Position numbers and translations under genes: made by a program. 64,000 nucleotides of DNA from JBBATK01 sp044228685 (lineage in GTDB: Bacteria > Bacteroidota > Ignavibacteria > Kapaibacteriales > NICIL-2): NCBI GenBank assembly GCA_044228685.1, contig JBGAUL010000009.1:1-64000 (forward strand), read 5' to 3'. Below the pieces are notes generated by a model, which made no database searches, was not told the DNA's origin, and worked only from the letters and a program-made list of their open reading frames with translations. Below, piece by piece: positions 9,028 to 19,032 of this stretch. The number at the start of each line of letters is the position of its first letter. The first letter of the stretch is position 1.

Positions 9028-9960
9028 ATGAAGCATTCGATTGAAGTGCTTGTTTTTCTCGCAATAGTCTTCGCTGTACCGTCCTATAGTCAGAATTCCT
9101 ACAAGATCAAACTCGATCGTCCTGCGCAACGAGGCGATAAATATGAGTACGTCGCGCACTATGTCAGCAGTGATACAATGACATTACGGTACAAGCAAAG
9201 TGGTGAGTTATTCCGCTCTAAAGTTGGTCGTACGACAACGGAGATCAAAGCAGCAGCAGAAGTGATTGCAGTTGGTATGAAGGGCGAATCCGCGTGCATC
9301 CAATATACGATTGGGCATTTTGTGCAGTCAAAAACAGAAGAGAGTGAAGGAGTGGATTACAAACCACAAGAAACCAAAGTCGATACCGTGGTGCAGGCTG
9401 GTACGGTGCTCACGCGCTACTCTGAAAACGGTATACCGGTGTTTAAGAAGGACGGAGTAGCTGTTAGTGACTCAGCCAGCAATTTTTGGTCATACTATTT
9501 TGAGGATTGCGCGGTTTATGACATGGACAAAATTGCTGAATGGAAGAAAGCGCGCTCTGTCGGTACAGAATGGAAGGGTAGTGCGAAGAAACTCAATGAA
9601 GTAAATAATAATCAAACTCCGACGGCGAAGCCTGCTTCATTCGATAAATCAACCTTCAGCTTTGATTCCGTCTTTACTCTCCACGACATACCCTGTGCCG
9701 CAGTCCGCCACAACACCTCTCTTCCTTTATCCTCATCTTCTCTTCCGCCGTTTTTGTTGAAGGCCTTGAAGCCTGACACATCAGCGTTCAACTACAAAAT
9801 GGGTTTTATTCTTCCTCTCGATTCGTCGTTACCGGAAAGCGAATTTTATAAAACAGAAAGTTTCCTTGTGCGAGGCACATTTAGATATGCGGAAAATACT
9901 CCTGAGATGACACTTCTTCTGCATACTGAGGGGATTGGGAAGGTTGATTATATGCGTTGA
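9028..9960 (+). CDS. Exported protein of unknown function
   Basis: A 310-residue protein with a classical signal peptide (about residues 1-21, cleavage after S-Y-S). The mature part is beta-rich, with no motif I recognise. It has a central K-P-Q-E/K-K-D segment and a Ser/Pro-rich stretch at about 230-242. No T9SS sorting domain and no lipobox are visible, so a periplasmic location is most likely. It is divergently oriented to the TraB/GumN fusion and may share its regulation. That is inference only. Confidence 0.7.
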   Translation: MKHSIEVLVFLAIVFAVPSYSQNSYKIKLDRPAQRGDKYEYVAHYVSSDTMTLRYKQSGELFRSKVGRTTTEIKAAAEVIAVGMKGESACIQYTIGHFVQSKTEESEGVDYKPQETKVDTVVQAGTVLTRYSENGIPVFKKDGVAVSDSASNFWSYYFEDCAVYDMDKIAEWKKARSVGTEWKGSAKKLNEVNNNQTPTAKPASFDKSTFSFDSVFTLHDIPCAAVRHNTSLPLSSSSLPPFLLKALKPDTSAFNYKMGFILPLDSSLPESEFYKTESFLVRGTFRYAENTPEMTLLLHTEGIGKVDYMR

Positions 9961-10035
9961 GTTTGTCTTAGGAGCTACTTCGGTTAATAGAAGCAGGATA
10001 ATGAAGAATCAGATGACGAGTTAGTGTCGTCGGAT

Positions 10036-10737
10036 TTAGTTAGTAAGCCAGGCCCTTAAGCGCTGCAGCATTCCTTTCTTGGATTCTGCCGTCAGCGTCT
10101 GTGTCAGCTCCAATTCAACATTCGTAAGTTTTTTCTCGCGACGGCTGGACTGTATGATTTCACGCATTCTTCGTTGAAAGGCACCGCTGCCATCAAGGCA
10201 TTCAATCAATTCCTCTGTTACTTTCTTTCGATTCCGTTCCCAATCCACATCGCAAGCTTCTGCCAGTACTTTGCGGTAGTAACGTCGAGCGGCATTTTCA
10301 TCTCCGAGCAGTCCATACACTGTTGCAAGATCATAAAACGACCAAGCATCCTTATCGCTTTCCTTCTTCAGTGATTTAAGTGCGGTGGGCAGATCGCGAT
10401 AACTTTGTCGATACAACAGAACACGCCTCAGTGCCAGCTCGCACATCGTATGTATTGCTGCGGCGAATTGTGCTTCATCCTGGAATTCTTCGAATGCTGT
10501 TTCTCTGACGACTTGACGGTAGGCGAAGTAGTCGCGTGGATAAAAATGAAAGTCGACTGCCACATTCAAATAACTTCCCTTCGACCACGATGAGGGCTGA
10601 AACTCAATGATGATAGTGTACCACTGTCGATCATCAATAAAGATTCGAGAGCTTCCGTACTGTACGATTCCATGCTCGGCAAAGAACTCGCGAGCGATTT
10701 TCTTGAGGAGCTTATTGTGGGGAGATGAGGAAGCCAA
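10036..10737 (-). CDS. DUF4304-like cytoplasmic protein
   Basis: A 233-residue soluble protein. The N-terminal 110 residues resemble the DUF4304 type: an amphipathic start (K-L-L-K-K-I), a W-Y-T-I-I-I-E-F-Q-x-S-x-W segment at about residues 38-50 and an N-V-A-V-D-F-H-F-Y-P strand. The C-terminal half is helical, with a short TPR-like pair (about 120-160) and a basic tail. The only visible start is a TTG at 10737, as no ATG lies near the beginning, so the N-terminus is uncertain. Function unknown. Confidence 0.6.
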   Translation of the reverse strand: MASSSPHNKLLKKIAREFFAEHGIVQYGSSRIFIDDRQWYTIIIEFQPSSWSKGSYLNVAVDFHFYPRDYFAYRQVVRETAFEEFQDEAQFAAAIHTMCELALRRVLLYRQSYRDLPTALKSLKKESDKDAWSFYDLATVYGLLGDENAARRYYRKVLAEACDVDWERNRKKVTEELIECLDGSGAFQRRMREIIQSSRREKKLTNVELELTQTLTAESKKGMLQRLRAWLTN

Positions 10738-10787
10738 AGTAGTTTCAGATATTAAATATTATAGTCCGCCGTTCTCGAATCTCCCCC

Positions 10788-11072
10788 TCATCCCACCAAC
10801 CTCTTCAACCCTGTATACGGTCTCAGCTCCATAATCTCGAATCCAATCAATCCTGCTTTGACCAGTGGCAGGGAGTTGAGAATTGTTTGCGCTGCGTCTT
10901 TGTCTTCTGCTTCCAGCACCAAGACTGCGCTGTTCTTCTCGGTGAAGTAGATCTCTCGCAGAGAATCACGGAGATAAAGCTCATACACCGCTCGCGCTTC
11001 TTCCTTCAGCACTAATTCTTGTTGTGTCCAATCAACGCTGTGCAATTCTTTTTCAATCGCGAGTATTTTCAT
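10788..11072 (-). CDS. Muconolactone-isomerase/YciI-like small protein
   Basis: A 94-residue protein with the ferredoxin-like alpha/beta layout typical of YciI and muconolactone-isomerase relatives: a first strand M-K-I-L-A-I-E, a helix with E-E-A-R-A-V-Y-E-L, a strand with R-E-I-Y-F-T, a strand V-L-V-L-E-A and a late L-P-L-V-K-A-G-L-I-F/G motif. Some homologues are annotated loosely as superoxide dismutase-like, but no metal site is seen. The substrate is unknown. The ATG at 11072 is clear. It may share a transcript with the gene at 10036-10737 (50-base gap). Confidence 0.65.
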   Translation of the reverse strand: MKILAIEKELHSVDWTQQELVLKEEARAVYELYLRDSLREIYFTEKNSAVLVLEAEDKDAAQTILNSLPLVKAGLIGFEIMELRPYTGLKRLVG

Positions 11073-11180
11073 GAGAAGTGGTGAAAGCTAATAATTGCTC
11101 GATGCGCTGCGCGCTTGAGCTGAGTTGAGAGTGCGGTCTTTGCGAATTTTCTTTTGCGATGAACTGTCACCATCGTGTGT

Positions 11181-13268
11181 TTAGTAGACCAAAACAACTG
11201 CGTGTCGTGTTCCGTGCTTTATACAATAGCAGCCGGGAGCGAGGTCAGTGATGTCGAGTGAACTTTGTGACTGTAGCACCTGCGCTGACCAGCATTTCTT
11301 CGCATGCCCAAGGTTGTCGAAGAGCTGCACATCCGCTTGTGGAGATTCGTCGGTGAACAGGGAAGTCGGGATTGTGTTGTGGAATGCGAAGTTGTTTGCA
11401 GTGCTTGTTGATTCGTCCGTTAATGGTACGTCGACTTTGATGTCGAAATCACTGAGAGTGGCAGTGTAGAGACCTCTGGATTGTTGACCAATGTAGATCT
11501 TGTCGTTGTAGACATCAGCCGCCCAAAGGTTCAAGCCAGAGAATCCTTGACCAATACGCGTCCAATGACGGCCTTTGTCGGGCGATGCAAAAACATCGCT
11601 CTTAACGAGTCTACTTTCAACCGGGCTGATGCGGACGTAGTATGCGTCGGTTACAGCAACAACGGTGTTTGCGGAACGACGAACCTTACACATATGTTTG
11701 TTGGTAGCGTCGGGATGTACTGCTGACCAGCTCTGACCGAAATTGGAAGAGTAAAATACTCCGGTAGTGTCGCCGGCCAACCAAACATCCTGATTGTGAA
11801 AACACACAGACTTTGCATGAACATATTCAATGCCCTTGTTGATGGCTGTCCAGTGCACACCTTTGTCGAGAGATGCAAAGGCACCGTTGTAGTCTGCAAT
11901 AACAACTGTATCTCCTTGCACTGCAATATCTGCAGCGCTTACGTTTGCTGGCAAACCCGATGAGTTTTGTACCCAACTTTTTCCGTTATCGGACGAAATG
12001 AAGATGCCATCACCTGAGCGGGATGACGAGGCGTAGATAACTCCACGAGAACGAGCCAGCGCTCTGACTGCGACGCCTCCTCCGCTGGCAATGCCAGGAG
12101 TTGGGAGCGTCCATGTGTTTCCGCGGTCGCTGGAAGCTGCTAGACCTCGACCTTGAGTTCCGGCAAAGACGGTATCACCAACACCAAGAATACACGGCAC
12201 GCCTAAATCCAATCGATAGCTAGGCGACATTGCCTCCCAATGTGCGCCGTAATCAGTCGAGCGATAGGTACCGTTAGCGTAGGTACCTGCGTAGAGATTT
12301 GGTCCGTCGCCGTAGACACTCCACACAGTCGGACTCTCCAAACCTTCAAAACAAGCGGTCCAGTGAAAACCGTGATCCACCGAACGGTAAACCCCACTTG
12401 CGTTTCCGACAAACAAAGTATCGTTAAGCCAATACGTGCAGAAATCACTTGGCACAGCGCTAACAGTTGATCGCTTTGTCCAGGTAGTACCGAAATCCAA
12501 CGAAACATAGAGGTTTGATGAACCATCCGTAGCGGTCATGAGAGAATCATGTTTCATGACGTTTCTGCAGCTCTTTGGAATGTTGAGCGGTATCCATGTG
12601 CTTGCTGTATCGGTGGAGTAAAAAAGATATCCGTTGTAAAGACTCAAGAAAAGCGTATCAGCGGTACTTGTTAGAGTCGGAAGTAAAATACTTCCCCCAC
12701 TCAGCGGTGGCATCGCTTCCCACGTATCACCATCATCTGTGCTACGGTATGGTCCGTCGGATGTAATGGTGACTACAGTACGTCCAATCATCGCAAAACT
12801 TTGGAAGGATTTCGTTGGCGCACCGGTATTGTTGCGCAGCGTCCAGCTCACTCCCTGATCCGTCGACAGATAGATTCCATAATAGGTCGCGCCTATCACA
12901 GTATCGCCTCGTACAAACATGGAATACAAAGTGACGGTGTCCAATCCCCGAAACTCCCACGAATCACCATTATCACTCGAGGTCCACATGCCCCTGGATG
13001 ACGCCAAGAGGTACTTCGATGTTGTCGCCATGACAGGCGAATACAACAGGTTGAGGGTTGTCCTTTTCCAATGCTCGCCGGCATCCGAACTTCTATACAC
13101 CGTTCCAGCACCACTCGACAAGTACAGCATCCCGTCCTTGGCACAAAAGCTATTAACCTGCGCTCCTTGTAATCCTGTGTTGATTTCATGCCACTGCGCG
13201 CTGGCTGTGAGCGATAGAATTACAAATACTATACACTTGGAAACACCTGAAAAACGTGTGAGCTTCAC
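11181..13268 (-). CDS. Exported BNR/YCF48-type beta-propeller protein with sorting domain
   Basis: A 695-residue protein with a signal peptide (about residues 1-25, S-A-Q). About a dozen BNR-type repeats follow, each with an S-x-D-x-G-x-x-W core (for example S-S-D-A-G-E-H-W and S-T-D-D-G-D-T-W) spaced some 40-45 residues, which fold as beta-propellers. The last 60 or so residues (V-Q-L-F-D-N-L-G, then L-A-P-G-C-Y) look like a shortened T9SS type-A sorting domain, so the protein is probably delivered to the cell surface. It starts at a GTG at 13268, preceded by AGGGAG. The substrate or ligand is unknown. Confidence 0.8.
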   Translation of the reverse strand: MKLTRFSGVSKCIVFVILSLTASAQWHEINTGLQGAQVNSFCAKDGMLYLSSGAGTVYRSSDAGEHWKRTTLNLLYSPVMATTSKYLLASSRGMWTSSDNGDSWEFRGLDTVTLYSMFVRGDTVIGATYYGIYLSTDQGVSWTLRNNTGAPTKSFQSFAMIGRTVVTITSDGPYRSTDDGDTWEAMPPLSGGSILLPTLTSTADTLFLSLYNGYLFYSTDTASTWIPLNIPKSCRNVMKHDSLMTATDGSSNLYVSLDFGTTWTKRSTVSAVPSDFCTYWLNDTLFVGNASGVYRSVDHGFHWTACFEGLESPTVWSVYGDGPNLYAGTYANGTYRSTDYGAHWEAMSPSYRLDLGVPCILGVGDTVFAGTQGRGLAASSDRGNTWTLPTPGIASGGGVAVRALARSRGVIYASSSRSGDGIFISSDNGKSWVQNSSGLPANVSAADIAVQGDTVVIADYNGAFASLDKGVHWTAINKGIEYVHAKSVCFHNQDVWLAGDTTGVFYSSNFGQSWSAVHPDATNKHMCKVRRSANTVVAVTDAYYVRISPVESRLVKSDVFASPDKGRHWTRIGQGFSGLNLWAADVYNDKIYIGQQSRGLYTATLSDFDIKVDVPLTDESTSTANNFAFHNTIPTSLFTDESPQADVQLFDNLGHAKKCWSAQVLQSQSSLDITDLAPGCYCIKHGTRHAVVLVY

Positions 13269-13511
13269 AATACTCTCCCTTGGATCTGATAGTGCACTTG
13301 TCGGTGAAATTTAATGCTCTATTGTGTAACGAACAACGCTGTGTTGAAGGATATGGAGTGGAGAGATCAGATTATGACCAAAGGAGGGAAGATGGTTGGC
13401 ACCATTATGAGGATACATACTGCCATTACGAACATTCAAAGTCGACACGAGCCTCTGCGAATATTCGAAAGGGTGTAAACACCTCTGTGTTTTAGCAGTG
13501 CAAGCCTGGGT

Positions 13512-15308
13512 TCAATTGAATTTGGACAAGTAAGCAACGATGTCTTCACTGTTTGCAATACCCATCTTTTTGCGTATCCGAAAGCGGTGGTTTTCAACTG
13601 TTCGTTCGGATAAGAAGAGCAGAGTTGCAATATCGCGAGTGTTCATTCCAATACGTAACAAACAACACACTTTCATTTCAGCAATGGAGAGATCGTGGAA
13701 TTGTTGCTTCAAGTTTTCTTCAAACTCGGGATGAACGCTTCTAAACTCAGATTCAAATTTCTGCCATTGCAGAACATTCTCCGGTAGTTCGTTTAGTTTC
13801 AGTTTAATTGAACGTATAGCTCGCTCTGCAGTATCTGCATGACGTACAACTTTTTCAATCTCAACCCGGAAGTTCTGTATCATTTCGACTTGTTGTACGA
13901 GTTGGAGCGTTTTGTTTGCTAACTCGCGTTGTTGCAGCTTCATTTCTTTTTCAAGTTGTTCGCTTCTAAGTTTATGTATCTCAATCTCACGTTGTTTTTC
14001 TTTTACAGCCATTGAAATAGTAAACTCTTCGATTTTCCTCTTGACACTTTCGCCCTCAACTTCTTTTTCCAACTCATGATAGCGCTCAAAGTGCTCTGCG
14101 AATTGCTCCCATCGTTTTTGTCTCTTATAGATCTGTGCCAGAGCGTGATGACAACCGTATTCATGCGTTTTAATTCCAATCGACTTGCTTAAGTCAATTG
14201 CTTTTAACATGTACTCCTCTGCCTTCGCATCCGAGTGATGCTCAAAGTCTTCCATAGCGTAAAGCTTTGCTATGTTTCCCGTTGCAATGGCTTGACCTTC
14301 CATTCTTTGAAGCTTTACGGAGATCTCCAGTGACTTTTGAAAATTCTCCAGTGCCTGTACGTAGTTCTTTTTCAAACCATACACGTTCCCCAAGTTCACT
14401 AAATCAGAACCCTGCCAGTGCAACTTTCCTGTTTCGATGTGTGTTGAAAGTGAGGATTTGAGATGGGATATTGCTTTGTCATAATTACCGAGATGAGTGT
14501 ACACTACGCCTATAGATGAGGTTACCATGGCTACTAGATCTTTTCGCTCCGTTTGACGGAAGAGTTCTAAAGAGCGCGCATAGTATTCCAATGCACGAGT
14601 GAAATCTTGTGTCTCCTTATAAACCTTTCCAATGTTATCAAGATTAGAGGCGATTCCAAGAATATCTCCTCGCTCCTCATCGATTGCCAAGGAGCGTTCA
14701 AAGTATGACAGTGCATTTGGGTAATCCGCTATTTCAAAATGTAAATAACCAATGTTCCCAAGATTCACTGCAACTCCTGCTTTGTCGTTTATCGAATAAT
14801 AGACGTCCAAAGCTTTGTGCATGTATTCTAAAGAGCGCGGGAAATCGGCCTGTAACTCATATACATTGCCAATAGTCCCATAGGCACGAGCTCTACGTAA
14901 CGGATAATCATGCTTGTCGCATATGGCTATAACTTGATTGGAATACTCTAGTGAACCGCCAAACTGTGCCGTGTTCTTCTGAATGATGGCGAGGTTTAGG
15001 AGCGTGTCAAGATGCAATTCTGAATTGGCACTATGATACGCCGGTGCAACGGCTTGCTCAGCATACGGCAAGGCTTGATGTATTTGGCCTTTTGCGACAA
15101 TCGACTCGGAGCCAATCAACAATGCCTTTGCTTTTAGTTCATTGAACTTCTTCTCCAAACTTGATTTCAAACGCTTGGGAGTTGCTTCTATCTCAGCGAG
15201 AGTATCAAGTACACGCACGCATAACTCTTCTGCCTCCCCTCCCTTATAACTCTTCGCAAGCTTCTCCGCATCATCAAGGAGACTCTCAAGTTGTAGAAGT
15301 ACTTTCAT
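13512..15308 (-). CDS. TPR-repeat transcriptional regulator with LuxR-type HTH (second copy)
   Basis: A 598-residue soluble protein with the same plan as the regulator at 2038-4113. About eight TPR units of the canonical 40-residue type are clear (about residues 80-390, recurrent G-N-I-G-x-x-Y and A-L-x-Y-x-x-x-S-L). A long coiled coil follows (about 405-490), then a C-terminal LuxR-type helix-turn-helix with S-I-A-E-M-K-V-C, N-T-R-D-I-A and S-E-R-T-V-E-N-H-R-F-R. The ATG at 15308 is preferred over a TTG at 15323. It lies just downstream of the exported SBBP/Ig protein and upstream of a propeller protein on the same strand, so control of surface-protein genes is a reasonable but unproven guess. 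Confidence 0.87.
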   Translation of the reverse strand: MKVLLQLESLLDDAEKLAKSYKGGEAEELCVRVLDTLAEIEATPKRLKSSLEKKFNELKAKALLIGSESIVAKGQIHQALPYAEQAVAPAYHSANSELHLDTLLNLAIIQKNTAQFGGSLEYSNQVIAICDKHDYPLRRARAYGTIGNVYELQADFPRSLEYMHKALDVYYSINDKAGVAVNLGNIGYLHFEIADYPNALSYFERSLAIDEERGDILGIASNLDNIGKVYKETQDFTRALEYYARSLELFRQTERKDLVAMVTSSIGVVYTHLGNYDKAISHLKSSLSTHIETGKLHWQGSDLVNLGNVYGLKKNYVQALENFQKSLEISVKLQRMEGQAIATGNIAKLYAMEDFEHHSDAKAEEYMLKAIDLSKSIGIKTHEYGCHHALAQIYKRQKRWEQFAEHFERYHELEKEVEGESVKRKIEEFTISMAVKEKQREIEIHKLRSEQLEKEMKLQQRELANKTLQLVQQVEMIQNFRVEIEKVVRHADTAERAIRSIKLKLNELPENVLQWQKFESEFRSVHPEFEENLKQQFHDLSIAEMKVCCLLRIGMNTRDIATLLFLSERTVENHRFRIRKKMGIANSEDIVAYLSKFN

Positions 15309-15441
15309 GGTGAAGAATAGCAAATTGAGCGAGAAAGCTTCTTAGGCTGTGCGGTTTAGATTTAGCAATAATGACATGGTATACACGCCACATCGTTGTG
15401 CAGTAAATACCGGAATCTGTCAGCCGTTAGAGTAAAGAAGC

Positions 15442-18400
15442 TTAGCGTGATATAATCAGCAGATTGCGATACTGACGATTGTTTATTGTGATGACTATAC
15501 AATAACACCCAGGCACCAGTTGTTCGATTGAAAGCAATGACTGAGTTTGATAAGTCTCACGTTCGAGCACGATAGTTCCTAACTGATCAATCAACCGAAT
15601 GCTTGCCTGCTGTGCATTGCCTGGCAAACATAGAGAAATAAACGAGCAAGCAGGATTAGGTATAGCTAGAACTTGCGTGCTGTTGTCGCTGCCCGGTACC
15701 TCAGTTGAACCGATTGCTTGTGCATGTACTGAGACGGTGTCTGTACTGAGTTGACTATGACATCGCACGGCGAATTGAACTGTGCCGACTGAGTGAGGGT
15801 GGAATTTCAACTCAATGTCAATGCATGAGTCCTCCGACAGTATGACGGGAGAAGTACTCGACATCGGCGGTGCATGCAAAGACACGATCGATGTGTCTCC
15901 AAGTAGCTCGATGTTGTCAAGTTGAAGCGACGTTCCCGAAGTGTTACACAAGGAGACCAGCGTGTCTCGTTCTCGACCGATTTCACACTGTCCTAGATTC
16001 ACGTCAGCAACACTCCAATTGGATAAACTCGCACGAGCGCGTAGACTGAGTTGCTTTGTTCCTGCTGAGTTGCAAACGAACTCTATCACGCATTCTTTGG
16101 ATCCGATCGTGACAGGTTGGAAATTGATTCGGAGTTTTTTCGACTCTGTGGGTTGCAAAACGAATGCACTGGGATCTACTTTGAAATCGGAGGAGTTGAC
16201 ACCACTCAATTTCAGTTCAGTGACAGTGAGTTTTGCCGTTCCTGTATTTTGAATCAAAAAGTCTCTTGATTTAGTTGAGCCTACTCGCGCGGTTCCGAAG
16301 TCCAAGATTGTGGACTCTAAACTGAGAACGGAAATCGCAGAGTCCGAAATCTGTATGTGTGCCGCACTCGATCGACGTTCACCGCAGGCATTTTTTAGCA
16401 CCACACTGTAGTCGCCTTCATCAACTTTCTTCAATGATTTTATACTGAACGAAGCGCTGGTTGCCGCCGCTATTTCTTTATCGTTGAGCAACCATTGATA
16501 GTGCAAGTCGTCACCGGTGGCGTTAACACTAAGACTTAGACTCGCACCGCTTGGCAAGACTTGAGATTGAGGTTGAGTTGTAATAGTCGGAATGCTTCGA
16601 ACGCTTAGGACGGCAGGCGAGGTTGATACCATGTTGCCGCATTGTCCTGCTCGGAGTGAGTAACTACCCGCATCCGATGGATTTACAGAATTGATGGTGA
16701 GAACCGGTGTATTTACACCGGATACATGTTGTGAATTGGTCAGCACCATCGCATCCTTCGTCCACTCAAACACTGTGTTTACGGAGTTCTTTACTGTTAC
16801 CGATAGTTGGAGTTTTGTTCCCTCACAAACAGTTGTCGAGGAGGGCGAATCGCTAAATACCGGATTGTCATACACACTAAGATGTGCTTGAATGGAGCTG
16901 ACAGCTGAACCACAGGTACCGCTGACCATGCAGTTATAGCTACCTGTGTCACTGACAAGTGCAACAGGAATTTGGTAAGTATTCGAAGTCGCATTCGCAA
17001 TTACGCTGCCGTCCTTTTTCCATTGATAGTTCAGTCCGTTCCCGGTCGCAGTCAGTGAAAACACCGCGCTCCTTCCAATACATGTCGTAATGTCTTGAGG
17101 TTGAATAGTAATAGTTGTTGACGGACTCAGCGTCAATGTCACACTCGACGATGTAACCGGTGCGCTGCATCCGCTAACAACGCAGTCATAGCTACCGTTT
17201 TGAGCAAGAGAGTAGTTCGTGATATTATATGTTGAGGCCGTTTGACCGCTAATCGCACTTCCATCTTTGCGCCATTGATAGCTTGGATTACTTCCGCTTA
17301 CAGTTATACTGAGACTTACACTTGCTCCGGAGCACAGGCTCTGCGAGCTGGGCGACGGTTGTGTAGTTATAACAACCGGTGTGTTGATACTGAAGTTCGA
17401 AGTGCTAGCTCCACTTACTGAAGAATTGGATGCATCGACAACACGTATGCGGTAAGTGCTAAGAGGCGCAGTTGTCGAGGGAATTGAATAACTGTAAGAG
17501 TTTGAACCGTTTTGAGAACTTGTGGTAGCTATTGTGCTATAATTCGATCCCGCATCCGATGACAGTTGGATGTTGACGTTGTTTACCAACGAACTCGTCC
17601 ATTGTATGCTAATCGAGGAACCGATGCAAAAACTCTGTCCTCCTGTAGGATTGCTGAGACTAATGTTCGCTGTTGGCGCAGCTATTTTCGTAACAAATAC
17701 GTCATTGCCACCGGCACTTGTTAGTTGAGTAGAGCCGAAATAGGCGGTGTTATTAAAGTAACCACCAATGAATTGATTCGAACTCGGATCAATATCTATT
17801 GCATAAGCATTATCAGATCCACTACCACCAAAGCTTACTGCACCAAGAACGGTTCCCGACGTAGTCAAACGTATCTCGAACACGTCTGTAGCTCCGGAAC
17901 TTGTCAAGGTATTTGAACCAAAACTTATGGCACTTGTATAGCCACCACACACATAAACCACTCCACTTCCATCACAAGCTACTCCGAAACCTGAAGCTGT
18001 TCCTCCACTTGAATTATCTGCTGCAATAGCCCATTGAGCCGTACCGGAGGAGTTATACTTCACGACAAAAGCGTCTAAGCCAGAGTAACTCGAAATAGAG
18101 TTAGAACCAAAGTTGACTGTGTTGGCAAATTGACCGCTTATATATAGGTTACCACTGCCATCGACTGCGATACTCTGAGAGATATCGCTACCTGCACCTC
18201 CTGCACTTTGAACCCATTGAAAAGTCCCGGATGAGTTGTACTTCGCCACATAAATATCGTTGCCTCCATTACTGCTAACACTTGCCGAACCGAAGTTTGC
18301 CGTTGAAGAGAACGATCCGGAAATGTACACATTCGAGCTTGCATCTACAGCTATAGAAGTACCAACATCGCCACCGCTGCCACCCGCTGACTGAGCCCAA

Positions 18401-19008
18401 AGCCAACCGCTTGAGTTACACTTTGCAATGTAAATGTCTGTTGAACCGGCAGTATTCAGAGTAGTGGAACCAAAGGTTGCGAAGTTGTCATAGGATCCAG
18501 TCACATAACAATTCCCGCTACCATCAAGTGCAATTCCTCGTGCCACTTGTCCAATCCCCGTCAACGTCCATTGCCACACACCGGATGAATTTAATTTGGA
18601 TACAAAAACGTTTGAGCCATAGTTCGAATAGACCGAGTCGGTGCCAAAGATTGCATTGAAACCCCAAGTACCGGTAACATAAACGTTGCCACTTGCATCA
18701 CACCGTATTCCTCTGGCCATGCTTGTTGATGTTCCATTGTTGTTTCCACATCGAACAGCCCACTGAAATGTTCCTGCAGAATTATACTTTGCGATATAGA
18801 TGCAGTAGTTACCGGCTGCATAGGCATTAAGCGTAGTCGAACCGAAACTAATGGAATTAACAAAGTACCCTGTCACATACGAATTGCCACTTTGATCTGC
18901 ACATATGCTATAAGCGAATTCCGTATTAGTTCCACCTGCGCTCACTGCCCATTGTTGTGCGAATGAGTTGCTGGTCAGTAGCACTAACAGAATGAGAACG
19001 ATCTTCAT
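15442..19008 (-). CDS. Giant exported protein: SBBP repeats, Ig-like domains, Hydin-like domains, T9SS sorting domain
   Basis: A 1,188-residue protein. After a signal peptide (about residues 1-18) come about eight SBBP-type repeats (to about 440) with the recurring pattern D-x-S-G-N-x-Y-V-T-G and F-G-S. About five Ig-like or PKD-like domains of 80-90 residues follow (about 450-880, recurring Y-Q-W-x-K/L-D/N and G-S/D-Y-x-C). Two ASPM-SPD-2-Hydin-like beta domains (about 900-1090, D-F-G-T-A-R-V-G) come next. The C-terminal sorting domain (last 75 residues) has I-P-N-P-A and G-C-Y-C-I-V-I. It is probably secreted and attached to the surface, perhaps in adhesion. The start is at an ATG with AAGG upstream. 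It lies 24 bases after the lipoprotein gene and is probably in one operon with it. Confidence 0.87.
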   Translation of the reverse strand: MKIVLILLVLLTSNSFAQQWAVSAGGTNTEFAYSICADQSGNSYVTGYFVNSISFGSTTLNAYAAGNYCIYIAKYNSAGTFQWAVRCGNNNGTSTSMARGIRCDASGNVYVTGTWGFNAIFGTDSVYSNYGSNVFVSKLNSSGVWQWTLTGIGQVARGIALDGSGNCYVTGSYDNFATFGSTTLNTAGSTDIYIAKCNSSGWLWAQSAGGSGGDVGTSIAVDASSNVYISGSFSSTANFGSASVSSNGGNDIYVAKYNSSGTFQWVQSAGGAGSDISQSIAVDGSGNLYISGQFANTVNFGSNSISSYSGLDAFVVKYNSSGTAQWAIAADNSSGGTASGFGVACDGSGVVYVCGGYTSAISFGSNTLTSSGATDVFEIRLTTSGTVLGAVSFGGSGSDNAYAIDIDPSSNQFIGGYFNNTAYFGSTQLTSAGGNDVFVTKIAAPTANISLSNPTGGQSFCIGSSISIQWTSSLVNNVNIQLSSDAGSNYSTIATTSSQNGSNSYSYSIPSTTAPLSTYRIRVVDASNSSVSGASTSNFSINTPVVITTQPSPSSQSLCSGASVSLSITVSGSNPSYQWRKDGSAISGQTASTYNITNYSLAQNGSYDCVVSGCSAPVTSSSVTLTLSPSTTITIQPQDITTCIGRSAVFSLTATGNGLNYQWKKDGSVIANATSNTYQIPVALVSDTGSYNCMVSGTCGSAVSSIQAHLSVYDNPVFSDSPSSTTVCEGTKLQLSVTVKNSVNTVFEWTKDAMVLTNSQHVSGVNTPVLTINSVNPSDAGSYSLRAGQCGNMVSTSPAVLSVRSIPTITTQPQSQVLPSGASLSLSVNATGDDLHYQWLLNDKEIAAATSASFSIKSLKKVDEGDYSVVLKNACGERRSSAAHIQISDSAISVLSLESTILDFGTARVGSTKSRDFLIQNTGTAKLTVTELKLSGVNSSDFKVDPSAFVLQPTESKKLRINFQPVTIGSKECVIEFVCNSAGTKQLSLRARASLSNWSVADVNLGQCEIGRERDTLVSLCNTSGTSLQLDNIELLGDTSIVSLHAPPMSSTSPVILSEDSCIDIELKFHPHSVGTVQFAVRCHSQLSTDTVSVHAQAIGSTEVPGSDNSTQVLAIPNPACSFISLCLPGNAQQASIRLIDQLGTIVLERETYQTQSLLSIEQLVPGCYCIVITINNRQYRNLLIISR

Positions 19009-19032
19009 AACGACCTTGTAGTATTGTGAGTA

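Noticed and set aside
12743..12752. Further copy of CTACGGTAT inside a coding region
   Set aside because: It is inside the propeller gene, so it is more likely chance than a regulatory site.
13280..13495. Plus-strand open frame of 71 codons between the propeller and regulator genes
   Set aside because: Composition is unlike a protein and there is no start signal. It is antisense to the upstream flank of the propeller gene.
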